From Sycon ciliatum (Eukaryota > Porifera > Calcarea > Leucosolenida > Sycettidae), in NCBI RefSeq assembly GCF_964019385.1, contig NC_088643.1, positions 75,328,096-75,392,095 on the forward strand: DNA of 64,000 bases, given 5' to 3'. Position numbers and translations under genes: made by a program. Each line of letters begins with the position of its first letter. Positions within the stretch are counted from its first letter, which is position 1. Positions 10,373-20,926 of the stretch are shown here, piece by piece. The notes under the pieces are model-generated. The model did not search any database and had not been told where the DNA came from. It saw only the letters and a list, made by a program, of their open reading frames with translations.

Positions 10373-12706
10373 TCAACCATCCAATACAGCATCCAAAGAG
10401 TCACCTCTCCAAGCTCCAAGGCCACCAGCATACGAATCTGATTGCATCGACTCACGATGATGGCTTGGCAAAATGTCACCAAATGAACCCGATGTAAGAG
10501 AACCGTCATCACCGTCGGTGCTCCCAACAGCCTGTGGCTTTTTCCCTTTAGCTTCAAGCTTGGCCATGTCGGCACACAGATCAAGAAGACGCAGGTAGCC
10601 ACTTTCATCCACACTCGGACGTTCCTCACAGCCTCTCTCTTGATTTTCAGCACACAAGTGTGCCCTGAGAGCTTCAGCTGATTCATACAGAGTTTCAGCA
10701 TTGGCACTTTCACTGTCTGCATCATCGGCACAGGGCATGCGGGGTTGAATGTCCGTCAGTCGGAGGTAAGCAGGTTCTGGCCGCCGGGGCAGCTCGCGCT
10801 CCTGCTGGAAAGTAGATGGCGGACGAGGCACCCACACTGGTGGTTCAGCTGGCTTTGGCCTCATTGCTTCCAGGTCATCAAGCAGCTTTTGCCGATGGGC
10901 CTTCGCCTCGCGTTCGGCCTTAAGTCGCTCCTTGTCGATGTTGGGCCGCTTGATGACCCCACTTGGATTAGACCAAGTGCTGCTACGCTTTCTTGCCTTA
11001 GGGCTCAGCGGATCCTCCTCATTTTCAGCCGACGGGGCCAAGTTGGTCTTCTTTTTAGCAGAGGTGGCGGCAGACGTCAAACGGCTACGATTCTGGCTGC
11101 TATCATTGCTCGAAACCTCCAGTGGAGGCACACTCCTGGGTTGGCTGGGGCCCAGTGGTTTAGACGGCCGTACTTCCATACTCGGCCTAGCTCCGATGGT
11201 GGATGTCCGAGGCCGAGAGGCCGCAGCACTTAGCTGCTTCGCTTCCTTGCATTCTCCTTGCTGCTCATCGACCACACCGGCATCATCATGGCAGTTCTGA
11301 GGCGATGGCGAAGTGAAAGCGTTCTTGAAACGTGGCAGCAAGCGCCCCAGCCCAGACTCACCTGCTGGATCTAAACCGGCCTTAGACGATTCAGCCAGCG
11401 CCTGTGCAATGGAACTCTGTTCACACGGTAATGCTGCAGGTTCCGGGGTCTCCGGGCTAGCCAACCTGCGAGGGCGCGATCGTGATCGGAACGAGGTGCC
11501 GTACTTGAAGGACTCCTCACGGTTAACTTTCTTGCTCGGACTTGCGGCAGTGTCTTTACTCGCTTTTTTACTTTGACTCGGGGACGCTGCTGCTGGCGGC
11601 TCTGGCTTAGTCAGCTGCAGATCATCGTTAGGAGAGTAGTAGATGTATGAGGGCCGCCGTCGAGGTGTTGGTTCCAAAGGTTCTACCTGCATAGTGGTGG
11701 CACAGTCGAGTGACCTCCCAGCTGGTGCCCCGTCTTTCTTTTGCATCTTGCGGCGGTACAGCTTGAAGATACCACTGCTCTTGTCCTTGCGTGTTGTCTG
11801 GTTCCAGTTAGCTGGCGGGTTCTCCGACACGTTACGATCTTGGTGAATGGATGTCCGCCTTTCAGCCGGTGGAGATGGCCGCTGGCTTGGGGGCAGAGTA
11901 TCACTGTTCACACGCTTCACAGAGCCAGCTCCTTCCGGTGAAGAGGAACGTAGAAATAGAGTCGATGGATCGGCGGGTGACGAGTGAGCACTGCCGATAG
12001 AGTGGACCCGCTCGTTCATGTCAAATTCAGCGTCAGAAGCAAGTGACGGCGTTTCCGACAGAGTTGGCTGCTTAAGATGCGGGCTGCGCCGCCTGCCACT
12101 ACCCGTGTCAGGCCAGACACTATCTATGGATGTTATTGATCCTGGCACACAGCTGCTTTGTGCAGTACTCTCCGAACAATCCACACTAGTCGGGCAGGAC
12201 GCATCGCTGTCACGATCGAACGCAGCATCACGAAACAATTGCTCAGCCTTCTCACGATCAAAAGGCGCGTCCGGCAGTTCGTCGAGCTCCACAGAGCGTG
12301 ATAGGCGCAGTTCACGCCGCTCGCGTGCCATGTTGTACTGTTGTTGTGCACGTGGCAATGTCTTCACAAGCGCATCATTCTCCGGCTTTTCTACTTCCCC
12401 AGCCCAGGTGCTGCTGCGACGCAGTGGCGTGTATTCAGCACGCATCTGCATGGGAGAGTCGGCTATGCCTGGCCTGCTGTGCCGGAATGATGAGCTGGGC
12501 CTGGCCCGCGCAGACGAACTGCCGCTTGACTGTTGTTGCTGCTGCCGTTCATTGTCGACCATCACCGAGTCACAGGACAGCCTACGGTGGACGCCGACAT
12601 TCAGCGCAGGCACAGTCCGCTCCTTGCCACCGTGAGAGCCATCATCACCGCTGCGGAGCGCGTCTTCAGGTGGCTGCTGGGATCCTCGGCTATTCTCATT
12701 TCCCAT
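10373..12706 (-). CDS. Unrecognised 777-residue, mostly disordered, probably N-myristoylated phosphoprotein
   Basis: A single long exon whose start is fixed by an in-frame TAG three codons upstream. The N-terminus MGNENS fits the myristoylation pattern (Gly2, Ser6), suggesting membrane anchoring. The chain is Ser/Pro/Arg-rich. Two RSSTW motifs (about residues 97-101 and 574-578, preceded by RR or RKR) look like basophilic-kinase or 14-3-3 sites. A short charged helix with coiled-coil character lies at about 590-615, and there are two YLRL motifs (about 647 and 704) near an acidic C-terminus that ends DAVLDG. No enzyme fold is visible and I do not recognise the family; a membrane-linked scaffold or adaptor is an inference. 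Minus-strand 5' UTR splicing is likely: donor GTAAGT at 12790 and acceptor CAG at 12729 frame a 62-nt intron with a CTAAC branch-like site and a pyrimidine tract. Codon use and the 2.3-kb open frame make it a real gene. Confidence -1.
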   Translation of the reverse strand: MGNENSRGSQQPPEDALRSGDDGSHGGKERTVPALNVGVHRRLSCDSVMVDNERQQQQQSSGSSSARARPSSSFRHSRPGIADSPMQMRAEYTPLRRSSTWAGEVEKPENDALVKTLPRAQQQYNMARERRELRLSRSVELDELPDAPFDREKAEQLFRDAAFDRDSDASCPTSVDCSESTAQSSCVPGSITSIDSVWPDTGSGRRRSPHLKQPTLSETPSLASDAEFDMNERVHSIGSAHSSPADPSTLFLRSSSPEGAGSVKRVNSDTLPPSQRPSPPAERRTSIHQDRNVSENPPANWNQTTRKDKSSGIFKLYRRKMQKKDGAPAGRSLDCATTMQVEPLEPTPRRRPSYIYYSPNDDLQLTKPEPPAAASPSQSKKASKDTAASPSKKVNREESFKYGTSFRSRSRPRRLASPETPEPAALPCEQSSIAQALAESSKAGLDPAGESGLGRLLPRFKNAFTSPSPQNCHDDAGVVDEQQGECKEAKQLSAAASRPRTSTIGARPSMEVRPSKPLGPSQPRSVPPLEVSSNDSSQNRSRLTSAATSAKKKTNLAPSAENEEDPLSPKARKRSSTWSNPSGVIKRPNIDKERLKAEREAKAHRQKLLDDLEAMRPKPAEPPVWVPRPPSTFQQERELPRRPEPAYLRLTDIQPRMPCADDADSESANAETLYESAEALRAHLCAENQERGCEERPSVDESGYLRLLDLCADMAKLEAKGKKPQAVGSTDGDDGSLTSGSFGDILPSHHRESMQSDSYAGGLGAWRGDSLDAVLDG

Positions 12707-12728
12707 CTCCGGCTAAACAATGAATCCC

Positions 12729-12790
12729 CTGCGTCGAACAGCAAGCAAAAACAAACAGAGGAAGAATGAAACACGTTAGGATAAACTTAC
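12729..12790 (-). other. Probable 62-nt 5' UTR intron of the minus-strand gene
   Basis: Read on the minus strand it begins GTAAGT, contains CCTAACG (branch-like), then a T/C-rich tract, and ends GACGCAG. It lies 22 nt upstream of the ATG at 12706. Inferred from splice-site grammar only. Confidence -1.
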
Positions 12791-13042
12791 TGAAGTACGG
12801 TCATGTGGAAGCATGCATGCATTGTTGAAATAACCTGAAAGTGCCATAGTACTGCGCGTCATACCAGGTCACATTGCAGAACACACACAATGAACGTACA
12901 CCATTAACATCTAGTACAGTGTATCTAGGTTTCACCATTAACATCTAATACTTTGTTCCTACTTCAACTTGCACTCCTCCACACTACAGTATCTACGTTT
13001 TGAGTAAGGTTTACAGCATTGTTCAAACAATCAGTTGAAGCA

Positions 13043-13232
13043 CAGTAAAACCTGCCCTGACCGAATGCCCTCGGTGCAGCGCCCTCGGTGCAGCGGAAAC
13101 TGTCCTAACATGACAGGACTCCGCTTGATCTAGGGATGCAAGTTCGATCCACAGCACGTCGGTGCATGAAAATTGGTCCGGTCAATGCAGAATTCCGCCT
13201 GGTACAGGGTCCGCCAAACACAGGTTTTACTG
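13043..13232. mobile_element. MITE with CAGTAAAACCTG inverted termini
   Basis: The left end CAGTAAAACCTG and the right end CAGGTTTTACTG are exact complements 190 bp apart. No coding content. It resembles mariner-type non-autonomous elements, but no TA duplication is visible. Confidence -1.
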
Positions 13233-13839
13233 CTTGTCTATCGTGATGCAGGCAAGTCACATCATGAAGGCAACACACCGCATAGTGACCTGTATCCATG
13301 GCTGCATACTCGTGAACCGTTATGGACTCGGACGATTGGATACTTAGCAGGGTCACTGACCTCGGGGGAGGGGGGAGGGGGGGGGACAACATTCTGGAGC
13401 AATCACCTCTCGGGCATAGTATTGCCAGTGTATGGCCAGTATTTGCGATAGTATAATACTGCGCAGGGTTTCATTGCACCGAGTGTGCACATCTGGCAGT
13501 CTTACCACGGCATAGCTCTATTGGTACAACCTTTCCTAGTTGCCTGCGTTGTCCTGTCCATCTTGCCGCCACGTCGGTGACTTTGTTCAGACAGTTCTAA
13601 TAGGGCTGCCAAGTGTGACGTCACAGTCCTTGGCAACGGAGCCAGCAACCATCTGCTTATCGTCGCGGCTCAAATATTGTCCCATCAATTATTTACATCA
13701 CAAGATAGTTGAGCAAGATACCTTTCCAATGGACTGGCGTATTGCTTGTTTGAATCTGTCATATGCAGCTTGACAGAGTTATGAGTTCAATAAAAAAACT
13801 ATACTGTATATGGATAGTCGATGTCGAGCCAATAATAAA

Positions 13840-13961
13840 GTAGAAAGGAAAAGGACATATGGATACGAGTTGTTGCACTTTCTGACTGTATATAGTATCT
13901 GGTTACAGTGATGGAGAGTTACTCTTAACTCGTATCCATATTATGTCCTTTTCCTTTCTAC
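13840..13961. mobile_element. Hairpin-forming MITE fragment (AGCCAAT..AAAGGACATATGGATACG family)
   Basis: Arms of about 33 bp (13840-13873 and 13927-13961) are near-perfect complements around a spacer of about 53 bp. The flank plus arm (GAGCCAATAATAAAG then GGATACGAG) recurs near 4742-4785, and related single arms (GGTCCTTTTCTTTACTATAA) occur at 1660, 34875 and 35748. Confidence -1.
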
Positions 13962-16900
13962 GTATATGGATAGTTTAGTAATATTGAGTTATGTCACAAT
14001 ATGTGCTTCACTGCATGGGGTCTTGCTCTTGCATGGCTGAACTTATTCACATCCTACACAGATTTCGACACTGCTGGACACTGCTGGGCTGTGAAACATT
14101 GTCGTGTGCTAGTGCATGCAAACTATGAAAGTTGTCTTCTGAAGAGAAATGGCCGCATTCTAAAAGTGAGTTTGCAGCCGAAATGCTTAGCATCGGACAC
14201 TGTTTTCACTTGGATTTACACCGAAGTTACTACATTGAAGTAGGTTTGATGGGTTCTAACGTGCCATTAAGTTGATAGCTGGCGTGAGTGACAGAATAAA
14301 ATCCACCAGACCAGCTGGCTAGCATGAAATCAACAGGCACACACCCGAGGGGCTTACGTTCAACGCACGATGCCTCTCATTTCTTCAACGATTATTTAGT
14401 CAACCTGGGCGCCTCAGCCTAGGCAGCAGGCAGCCCATCTCATGGGCACTCTCGACTTCGACCGACTTCAGATTTTCGCAATCTCAACAACGCTGACCGA
14501 ATGTTCGGTTTCGGCTCGGAGTTCTCAGCAGCTCAATAGTGGGCAGGTGGCTTGACGAAAATACACCAGTACTCGTAATGCTAGAAACCGTCAAGTTTGG
14601 AGCTGAACACAATGCTCACAAACAGCCAGGTAACTCAACTGCTGAGTCAAAATACTATTGCCAGTCAAGAACGACTTCGAACTTGAGGTAACTGACCGCA
14701 AAGCATGGAAACTGCTTTCCCCTCTGCACTGACACCCTACATCAGACACATGATTGTTGTGCAGAGTGCAGTGTTGTCAAAAGAAAAACATACAGGTGTA
14801 CTGTAGTAACCTGACAGCTGACAACTGAAAACCAAAAAAACCCGGTACGGCTCGTACCTCCACATTTGCCGTTGTAGACCATAACAAGTCATGTGCCTGG
14901 TGTACGAGTCTCGTACGGCGCGCCAAGCAGGGCCTCGAGTTGCGTTCGCTTTTGCCCGATTCTGGGTTTGGCAGCGGGGGCCACGCGGCCTGGACAGCGC
15001 TTTTCCACGTTTCACTAGCGGGAAAATCCCCCGGTATCAGGTATCCGGCACGCGGTATCCAGGTATCCGGGAGTACAGTACTCAAATCCGTGATTATGTA
15101 CCTGCACTATGCTGCAGTATGCACCTTCCCTTTTAGTTCCTCTGTGAGCCCCTCACGTCGAATCAAGACAAGACGACAAGAAGACATGAAGAGAGACCGA
15201 AAAAAAGAAAAAGCAGAGTCTGCCAGCATGCAACCAAAAACGAAAACGAAACGTGGGTGACCGGTGAGATAGGTGTGCGCATGCCGTACATGAAACGTGC
15301 AAGCCTCAAGGAGACCCTACTATACTACCGGTACTGTACTACAGTTCTGGAGAACAAGAAGGCTTTATAAATGTTGTAGTTTTACGCTGATCGAGCTGAG
15401 CGATTATCAGGCAACATGGAACGCTGGGGAAAAGCTCTTCTCTGCATTGCAAGTACGAGCCTCAGCGCGCGGTTGGTGATGGTATGCTGGTGTGGAGTCG
15501 GGACTGATCAGTCCTTCCACCAAATCTCTGTCATCTGAACGAGCGGCCGGGTGAGGTAGGCATCTGATCGATCGACGAAAGTGGTGTGTTAGAGGGCTCT
15601 ACTCCCGGATGTTGAGCACTGTTTGAGCACTGTTCGAACAGTTCAAGTCCGGGTAGGGAGCAGACTCGTGTCGTTGTGCCTTGTACAATCAGTGACCACT
15701 TCGCTCTGGCACTTGATTTGCGACTCACGTCCTGCACACCGACCGTGCGACGTGGCCGTAACATTGCAAGAATTGATATGGGTCAATTTTTTGCACATGA
15801 CCTGCTAAATAGCGATCTAGAGAACTTCTGCTTTGCGCGGACGGAAGATGAAATGTGGGATATGTGGCTGGAGAAACTTGTCGCTGTCTTGAACACTCAT
15901 GCTCCTATCCGTCTACACCGCCCCAAAGCTCCTACCCGGAAATCCTTCCCCTGGAAGACGCCAGCTCTACATGACCTAGTCCAGCGACGTGACGCGGCCC
16001 ATCGACAGTAGAAAGCATCACCTGCAGACCCGGCTCTACGCAATGTCTTCACTTCTGCCCGAGACGAAGCCAAGCGTATGTCACGACATCTCCGAGCCAC
16101 CTACTTTAGGGACCTTCTTGCAGCTAGTCAGGCCAACGCACGAAAAACCTGGCAGACCATCAACTACCTCAGCGGTCGTAACAAGTCCTCAGTTCCACCA
16201 GCCGTCAGTGTCTCACAGCTCAGTGACCAATTCAGCGGCGTGGTGTCAGACCCAACTAGACCACTACGTCTCTCAGCCCCATTGGGTCCCAGGAAGAAGG
16301 AATGCCTCGAAGAATTTGCTCCAGCAAGTGTGCAAGAGATCGCTAAGCTGCTCTCCAACATCGACGTGCGCAAAGCTGCAGGCAGCGACCAGGTTCCAGC
16401 TGCAATCCTCAAACACTGTTCTCCCGTCCTTGCACCGTCCCTCACCAGACTAATCAATGCATCTCTGGCTTCTGGTGTTGTTCCTGCATCTCTGAAGATT
16501 GCGGATGTTCGTCCCCTCTTCAAGTCAGGCGACAAAGCTGTCGCTAAGAACTATAGACCAATATCGTTATTACCAATAGTTTCCAAAGTCCTAGAACGGG
16601 TAGTCCACACGAGACTCTGTCAGTTCCTCTCCGAAAACTCCTTGTTCCCCGCAAACCAGTTCGCATATCGCCCACTTTACTCCACAGAAGATGCTCTGAC
16701 ATTGGCTGTAGACAGATATTTGGAGGCAGCGGATCAGCAGCGCCATACAGGTCTTGTACTTGTCGATATGAGCAAGGCCTTCGATAAGGTCAACACCAAA
16801 CTTTGGTTACAGATCTATTTCAGCTTGGTATTACCTCAACGGCGCTCAGTTGGTTCATGAGCTACCTAACTGACCGCCGTCAGCGAGTCGTCCTGAGCAA

Positions 16901-17540
16901 TGGCCAGTCGTCCGCCCTCTCCCTGTGAGTGTGGTGTTCCTCAGGGAAGTGTGCTGGGTCCTCTTTTGTTCTCCATCTGCACAATGGAAATAGAACAGAT
17001 CACAGCTCCAGCCCACTCACAACTGTTTGCTGATGATATCCTGTTAGACGCCATCAGTCAATCTGTCGAATTCTTGAATCTAACCCTCTCCCGTTCGGTC
17101 TCCAACCTGGCCAACTTTCTGGAAGAAAGAGGCTTTTACTAAATCCCTCCAAAACCCACGTTCTGGCCTTTCATGCGTCTCGCAGGCAGCCCTTGTTACT
17201 TAACATAGAATGCAATGGAAATCCCCTAGCTCAGACCACAAATGCTCGATACCTAGGTCTACATCTCGACTCCCAGCTTCGGTGGGAGACTCAAGTTGCA
17301 ACTATTACACGGAAGACCTCCCAGAAACTGACGGCGCTGCGAGCCATTCGCTCCTGCTTAACTGAGCAACAAGCCCTGCTATTCTACAGATCGTTAATAC
17401 TACCGGGAAAATGAAGTTGAAGACACCACTGCAGCTGTACTTATGGTAGATAAATATGGTGATAAAGACACACCTGGCAATATGGCGGTAAACACACGCC
17501 TGCCCACACACGCTCTCTAGGCTGCAAAGTTCTGGCACAG

Positions 17541-17688
17541 TCGACCAGGCGCCAGGCGCGAACTGATGGTGGTGGTGGTGAGAAGGAGAGCTCTGTGCCA
17601 GAACTTTGCAGCCTAGAGAGCGTGTGTGGGCAGGCGTGTGTTTACCGCCATATTGCCAGGTGTGTCTTTACCACCATATTTATCTACC
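17541..17688 (+). repeat. Left 148-bp direct terminal repeat of the composite insertion
   Basis: Begins TCGACCAGGCGCCAGG, contains GATGGTGGTGGTGGTGAG and ends TTTATCTACC. The copy at 18156-18303 looks identical, so the element is either recent or gene-converted. Confidence -1.
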
Positions 17689-17872
17689 ATAAAACAGAGA
17701 GGTTCCCTTCAGAACTTTAAACCAGCTACAGCCATCACCTAATTAAGTAAGAGACAACCAGCTCCAGTGGTTGTCACCTTTCACCACTGCTGTCATTCAC
17801 GCTTTGCACTGCCGCTATTTACACTTTGCTTTGTGAGTATATAAACCAATACTGATCCAGATTTCCAATTAC

Positions 17873-17917
17873 TGTTTTCTGATGATCGCTTAGTGCGTGA
17901 AACTCTGAGTAAAAACA
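17873..17917 (+). ncRNA. Hammerhead ribozyme-like motif (variant) in the composite insertion
   Basis: CTGATGA at 17879-17885 and GAAA at 17899-17902. Stem I TGTTTT/AAAACA (17873-17878 with 17912-17917) pairs perfectly. Stem II CGC/GCG again has the U-U closing mismatch. Stem III is ACT/AGT with loop CTG, and the cleavage triplet is GTA (17909-17911). It shares the variant core of 3020-3063 but has a different, still pairing, stem I. Confidence -1.
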
Positions 17918-18025
17918 CTTCCTCTGTCCTCCTATTGTTTGTTTATCTACCATAAGTACAGCTGCAGTGGTGTCTTCAACTTCATTCTCCCGAGTCAAGC
18001 TCCGTGTGAAGACATCCAAGAAGAA

Positions 18026-18069
18026 GATTGCCTGATGAGTCCAGCGGGGACGAAACGTACGTCGCAATC
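18026..18069 (+). ncRNA. Type I hammerhead ribozyme, canonical core
   Basis: All conserved elements are present: stem I GATTGC/GCAATC (18026-18031 with 18064-18069), CTGATGA (18032-18038), stem II GTCC/GGAC (18039-18042 with 18048-18051), GAAA (18052-18055), a minimal stem III ACG/CGT with a 2-nt loop, and cleavage triplet GTC (18061-18063). An outer GACA/TGTC pairing (18011-18014 with 18076-18079) extends stem I across an internal loop, where tertiary contacts normally form. Such short stem III helices are known from retroelement hammerheads. Confidence -1.
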
Positions 18070-18155
18070 GAGCTATGTCGTTGCTGTGTCATCTGCTATG
18101 TGCCATGCGCTACTTGATGTACCAGCCTGCTATGCCGGATACCGCCAACCATGCA

Positions 18156-18303
18156 TCGACCAGGCGCCAGGCGCGAACTGATGGTGGTGGTGGTGAGAAG
18201 GAGAGCTCTGTGCCAGAACTTTGCAGCCTAGAGAGCGTGTGTGGGCAGGCGTGTGTTTACCGCCATATTGCCAGGTGTGTCTTTACCACCATATTTATCT
18301 ACC
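18156..18303 (+). repeat. Right 148-bp direct terminal repeat of the composite insertion
   Basis: Same sequence as 17541-17688. Its end abuts the right target duplication. Confidence -1.
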
Positions 18304-19080
18304 GTTAATACTACCGGACATGTTATATGGATCTAATGCCTTCTTCTGGGTTCTCTCTGCTCACCAACGGTATCAGCTTTCGGTCCTCGACAAGCGATGT
18401 ATCCGCTGCGTTGCCAACCAGCCATTCCCCTCCCACACAGATCCCATCTACACCCGTCTAGGCCTCATCCCCATCATCCAAAATGCCCACTGTAAACTCC
18501 GCCTCCTCATGCTTCGTATCCACACCCCCAGAATTAGTAATCTCCTGTCCAAGCGCCTACGTCGCCAGACTGAAGGCGTCACTCGGATCAACGATCCAAA
18601 TGCGTATGTCCCTGCCACCAGGCGAGTCTCTGGTGACTGTCGGCCGCTCGTTTCTGCTGTTAGATTATGGAACGCCCTGCCCCAAGAGTTCAAGTCCCTC
18701 GCCTGCCATAGATCATTCAAGAGACTTTTAAAGGTTTATTTTTATGGCTAGCCAGCATCTAGGCTTGGACTTGGAGTCGTGACTCAACTGTGACTCAACT
18801 GTGCTTTCTTCTTCTTCTTTTTTCCCTTTCTCTTTTTCTTTTTGAGTATTTGCAGTCTGTGTTTGTGTTTTTCTCTCTTTCGTGGAGGCTTGCTTGTTGT
18901 ATCCTTGGCTCTCGGCCGTTACTTTGTCGCCATCATAATATTGGGCACCATTGCCCGTTTGGTCTGCGATACAAAATAAAATTTCAACAACTCCGGATCC
19001 GTGAGACGAAAGGAAGTACATGTAGGCTACATCAGAACCGGCACTGTTCCTATCAACGCCAGGCATCTTTGATTATTATT

Positions 19081-19172
19081 ATGTCTCCCGAGAATCATGG
19101 CCAGCTAGCCTACAAAGTAGCATCATACGCAGACGACACAGCTCTGTACCGGCTGATCCATGCTGGTGAGTG
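19081..19172 (+). pseudogene. Short reverse transcriptase active-site relic
   Basis: A short open stretch encodes VASYADDTALYRLIHAGE before a TGA. YADD with hydrophobic flanks is the RT catalytic motif. It is in a different register from the LINE copy ending at about 18985, so it is a separate LINE scrap. Confidence -1.
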
Positions 19173-19412
19173 ATGACACATCAAACCACCAGCTGTCAAG
19201 ACATGACAACCTGTCGAAAGGTCACTTCCGGGTCAGGTCAACTTACTTTGTGCTATACCCCTCCTGCTGAGTCCTGGAACATTCTACGTAGATCTACACT
19301 GCACAATCATGTACATGACATGTACTTGGAGTTGGAGTGCAGTAGGCTCATTGACGTTTGATTTCGTACAGACTCAGGTCGTCTTCGTCTTCGAGAAGCA
19401 CCCCTTTCACAC

Positions 19413-20035
19413 TTACATGTATCTTTGTTAATTCCGAGCCGCCCAAGGAGGGTGGCATGCTATCTTTGTTAATTCCGAGCCGCCCATTGAGGGTGGCATG
19501 CTATCTTTGTTAATTCCGAGCCACCCAAGGAGGGTGGCATGCTATCTTTGTTAATTCCGAGCCGCCCACGGAGGGTGGCATGCTATCTTTGTTAATTCCG
19601 AGCCGCCCACGGAGGGTGGCATGCTATCTTTGTTAATTCCGAGCCGCCCAAGGAGGGTGGCATGCTATCTTTGTTAATTCCGAGCCGCCCAAGGAGGGTG
19701 GCATGCTATCTTTGTTAATTCCGAGCCGCCCAAGGAGGGTGGCATGCTGTCTTTGTTAATTCCGAGCCGCCCAAGGAGGGTGGCATGCTGTCTTTGTTAA
19801 TTCCGAGCCGCCCAAGGAGGGTGGCATGCTATCTTTGTTAATTCCGAGCCACCCAAGGAGGGTGGCATGCTATCTTTGTTAATTCCGAGCCGCCCAAGGA
19901 GGGTGGCATGCTATCTTTGTTAATTCCGAGCCGTCCAAGGAGGGTGGTATGCTATCTTTGTTAATTCCGAGCCGCCCAAGGAGGGTGGCATGCTATCTTT
20001 GTTAATTCCGAGCCGCCCAAGGAGGGTGGCATGCT
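19413..20035. repeat. 41-bp minisatellite, about 15 copies
   Basis: The unit CGAGCCGCCCAAGGAGGGTG followed by GCATGCTATCTTTGTTAATTC repeats about 15 times with a few point variants. The register is constant throughout. Confidence -1.
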
Positions 20036-20094
20036 GCTTTGCTGCTTCGATTTGCGGTTTGATCATAACTGTGACTGTGAATGGTCTTCAAGTT

Positions 20095-20504
20095 ATCTGT
20101 CTTGTCCTGCCATCCTTCCCTATCTGTCTTGTCCTGCCATCCTTCCCTATCTGTCTTGTCCTGCCATCCTTCCCTATCTGTCTTGTCCTGCCATCCTTCC
20201 CTATCTGTCTTGTCCTGCCATCCTGCCCTATCTGTCTTGTCCTGCCATCCTTCCCTATCTGTCTTGTCCTGCCATCCTTCCCTATCTGTCTTGTCCTGCC
20301 ATCCTTCCCTATCTGTCTTGTCCTGCCATCCTTCCCTATCTGTCTTGTCCTGTCATCCTTCCCTATCTGTCTTGTCCTGCCATCCTTCCCTATCTGTCTT
20401 GTCCTGCCATCCTTCCCTATCTGTCTTGTCCTGCCATCCTTCCCTATCTGTCTTGTCCTGCCATCCTTCCCTATCTGTCTTGTCCTGCCATCCTTCCCTA
20501 TCCA
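20095..20504. repeat. 27-bp minisatellite, about 15 copies
   Basis: The unit TATCTGTCTTGTCCTGCC followed by ATCCTTCCC repeats about 15 times, almost without change. Since 27 is a codon multiple and the unit lacks plus-strand stops, all three forward frames stay open. These open frames are repeat artefacts. Confidence -1.
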
Positions 20505-20926
20505 CTGGCATTCTTTGTCGCCGTGTCTAGTGAGCTTGCACTCGTCTTCAGGTCAGCGTGTCTAACCCCGGAGTCCTCCCCCCCCTTGGCTTTATGTAAT
20601 AATATCAGTAACCTGTCCGACCGTTGAACGTCTCAGTACTCCCCGTCAGGTTTGTCACGCGGCCCAGCTCTTACGATATCTGGCCGCTCATATCCTTCAT
20701 CTTTCTGTAAGAGCCGGACCTATGGCGTATGGGACGGTGAGAAGGCCATCATGCCTGTGCAATTGTTGGAGTAAAAATTAATGAAAGTCAAAAACAACAT
20801 TATACATATACATACCGCTAGGGTTTATCGGGTGTTAGCAGCCATCGTGAGTTCCCTTCGGGAACGGACACGATAATTTACTTTTTTTAAATTTTTTTAC
20901 AACATATCCTCGGGTTCAATTGTTGT

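Larger units (their letters stand above)
12791..15600. other. Non-coding interval with MITEs
   Basis: No convincing coding sequence. It contains a CAGTAAAACCTG element (13043-13232) and a long hairpin (13840-13961). The rest is unassigned. Confidence -1.
17407..18302 (+). mobile_element. Composite Penelope-like/retrozyme-like insertion with two hammerhead motifs
   Basis: The element sits in the LINE, flanked by a perfect 15-bp target duplication CGTTAATACTACCGG (17392-17406 and 18303-18317). Inside are two direct terminal repeats of about 148 bp (17541-17688 and 18156-18303, visually identical, 615 bp apart). A 5' stub (17407-17539) is the reverse complement of part of the repeat plus the segment now at about 17943-17985. 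Hammerhead motifs lie at 17873-17917 and 18026-18069. Direct repeats plus an inverted 5' stub, a long target duplication and hammerheads are features known from Penelope-like elements. No RT or GIY-YIG coding region is present, so the copy is non-autonomous. A TATA-like GTATATAAACC lies at 17837. Confidence -1.
15600..18985 (+). mobile_element. Decayed CR1-like non-LTR retrotransposon (LINE), interrupted
   Basis: Starts 5'-truncated in the endonuclease: ISDHFALALDL is its last motif (SDH) near 15690. An in-frame TAG at about 16009 separates this from the RT: NYRPISLLPIVSKVLERV (about 16550), LVDMSKAFDKV (about 16760), a frameshift, GVPQGSVLGPLLF (about 16930) and the catalytic FADD in LFADDILL (about 17020), then RYLGLHLD (about 17250). 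After the insertion 17407-18302 the frame resumes with LYGSNAFFW through RLWNALPQEF to a stop at 18751. The 3' UTR ends near AAAATAAAATTTC at 18974. At least one stop and two frameshifts make it inactive. The clade call is by motif style only. Confidence -1.

Noticed and set aside
19990-20627. Frames of 150-200 codons with LSCPAILPY or CLVLPSFPI repeats
   Set aside because: Produced by the 27-bp minisatellite in all three forward frames; no splice or start context.
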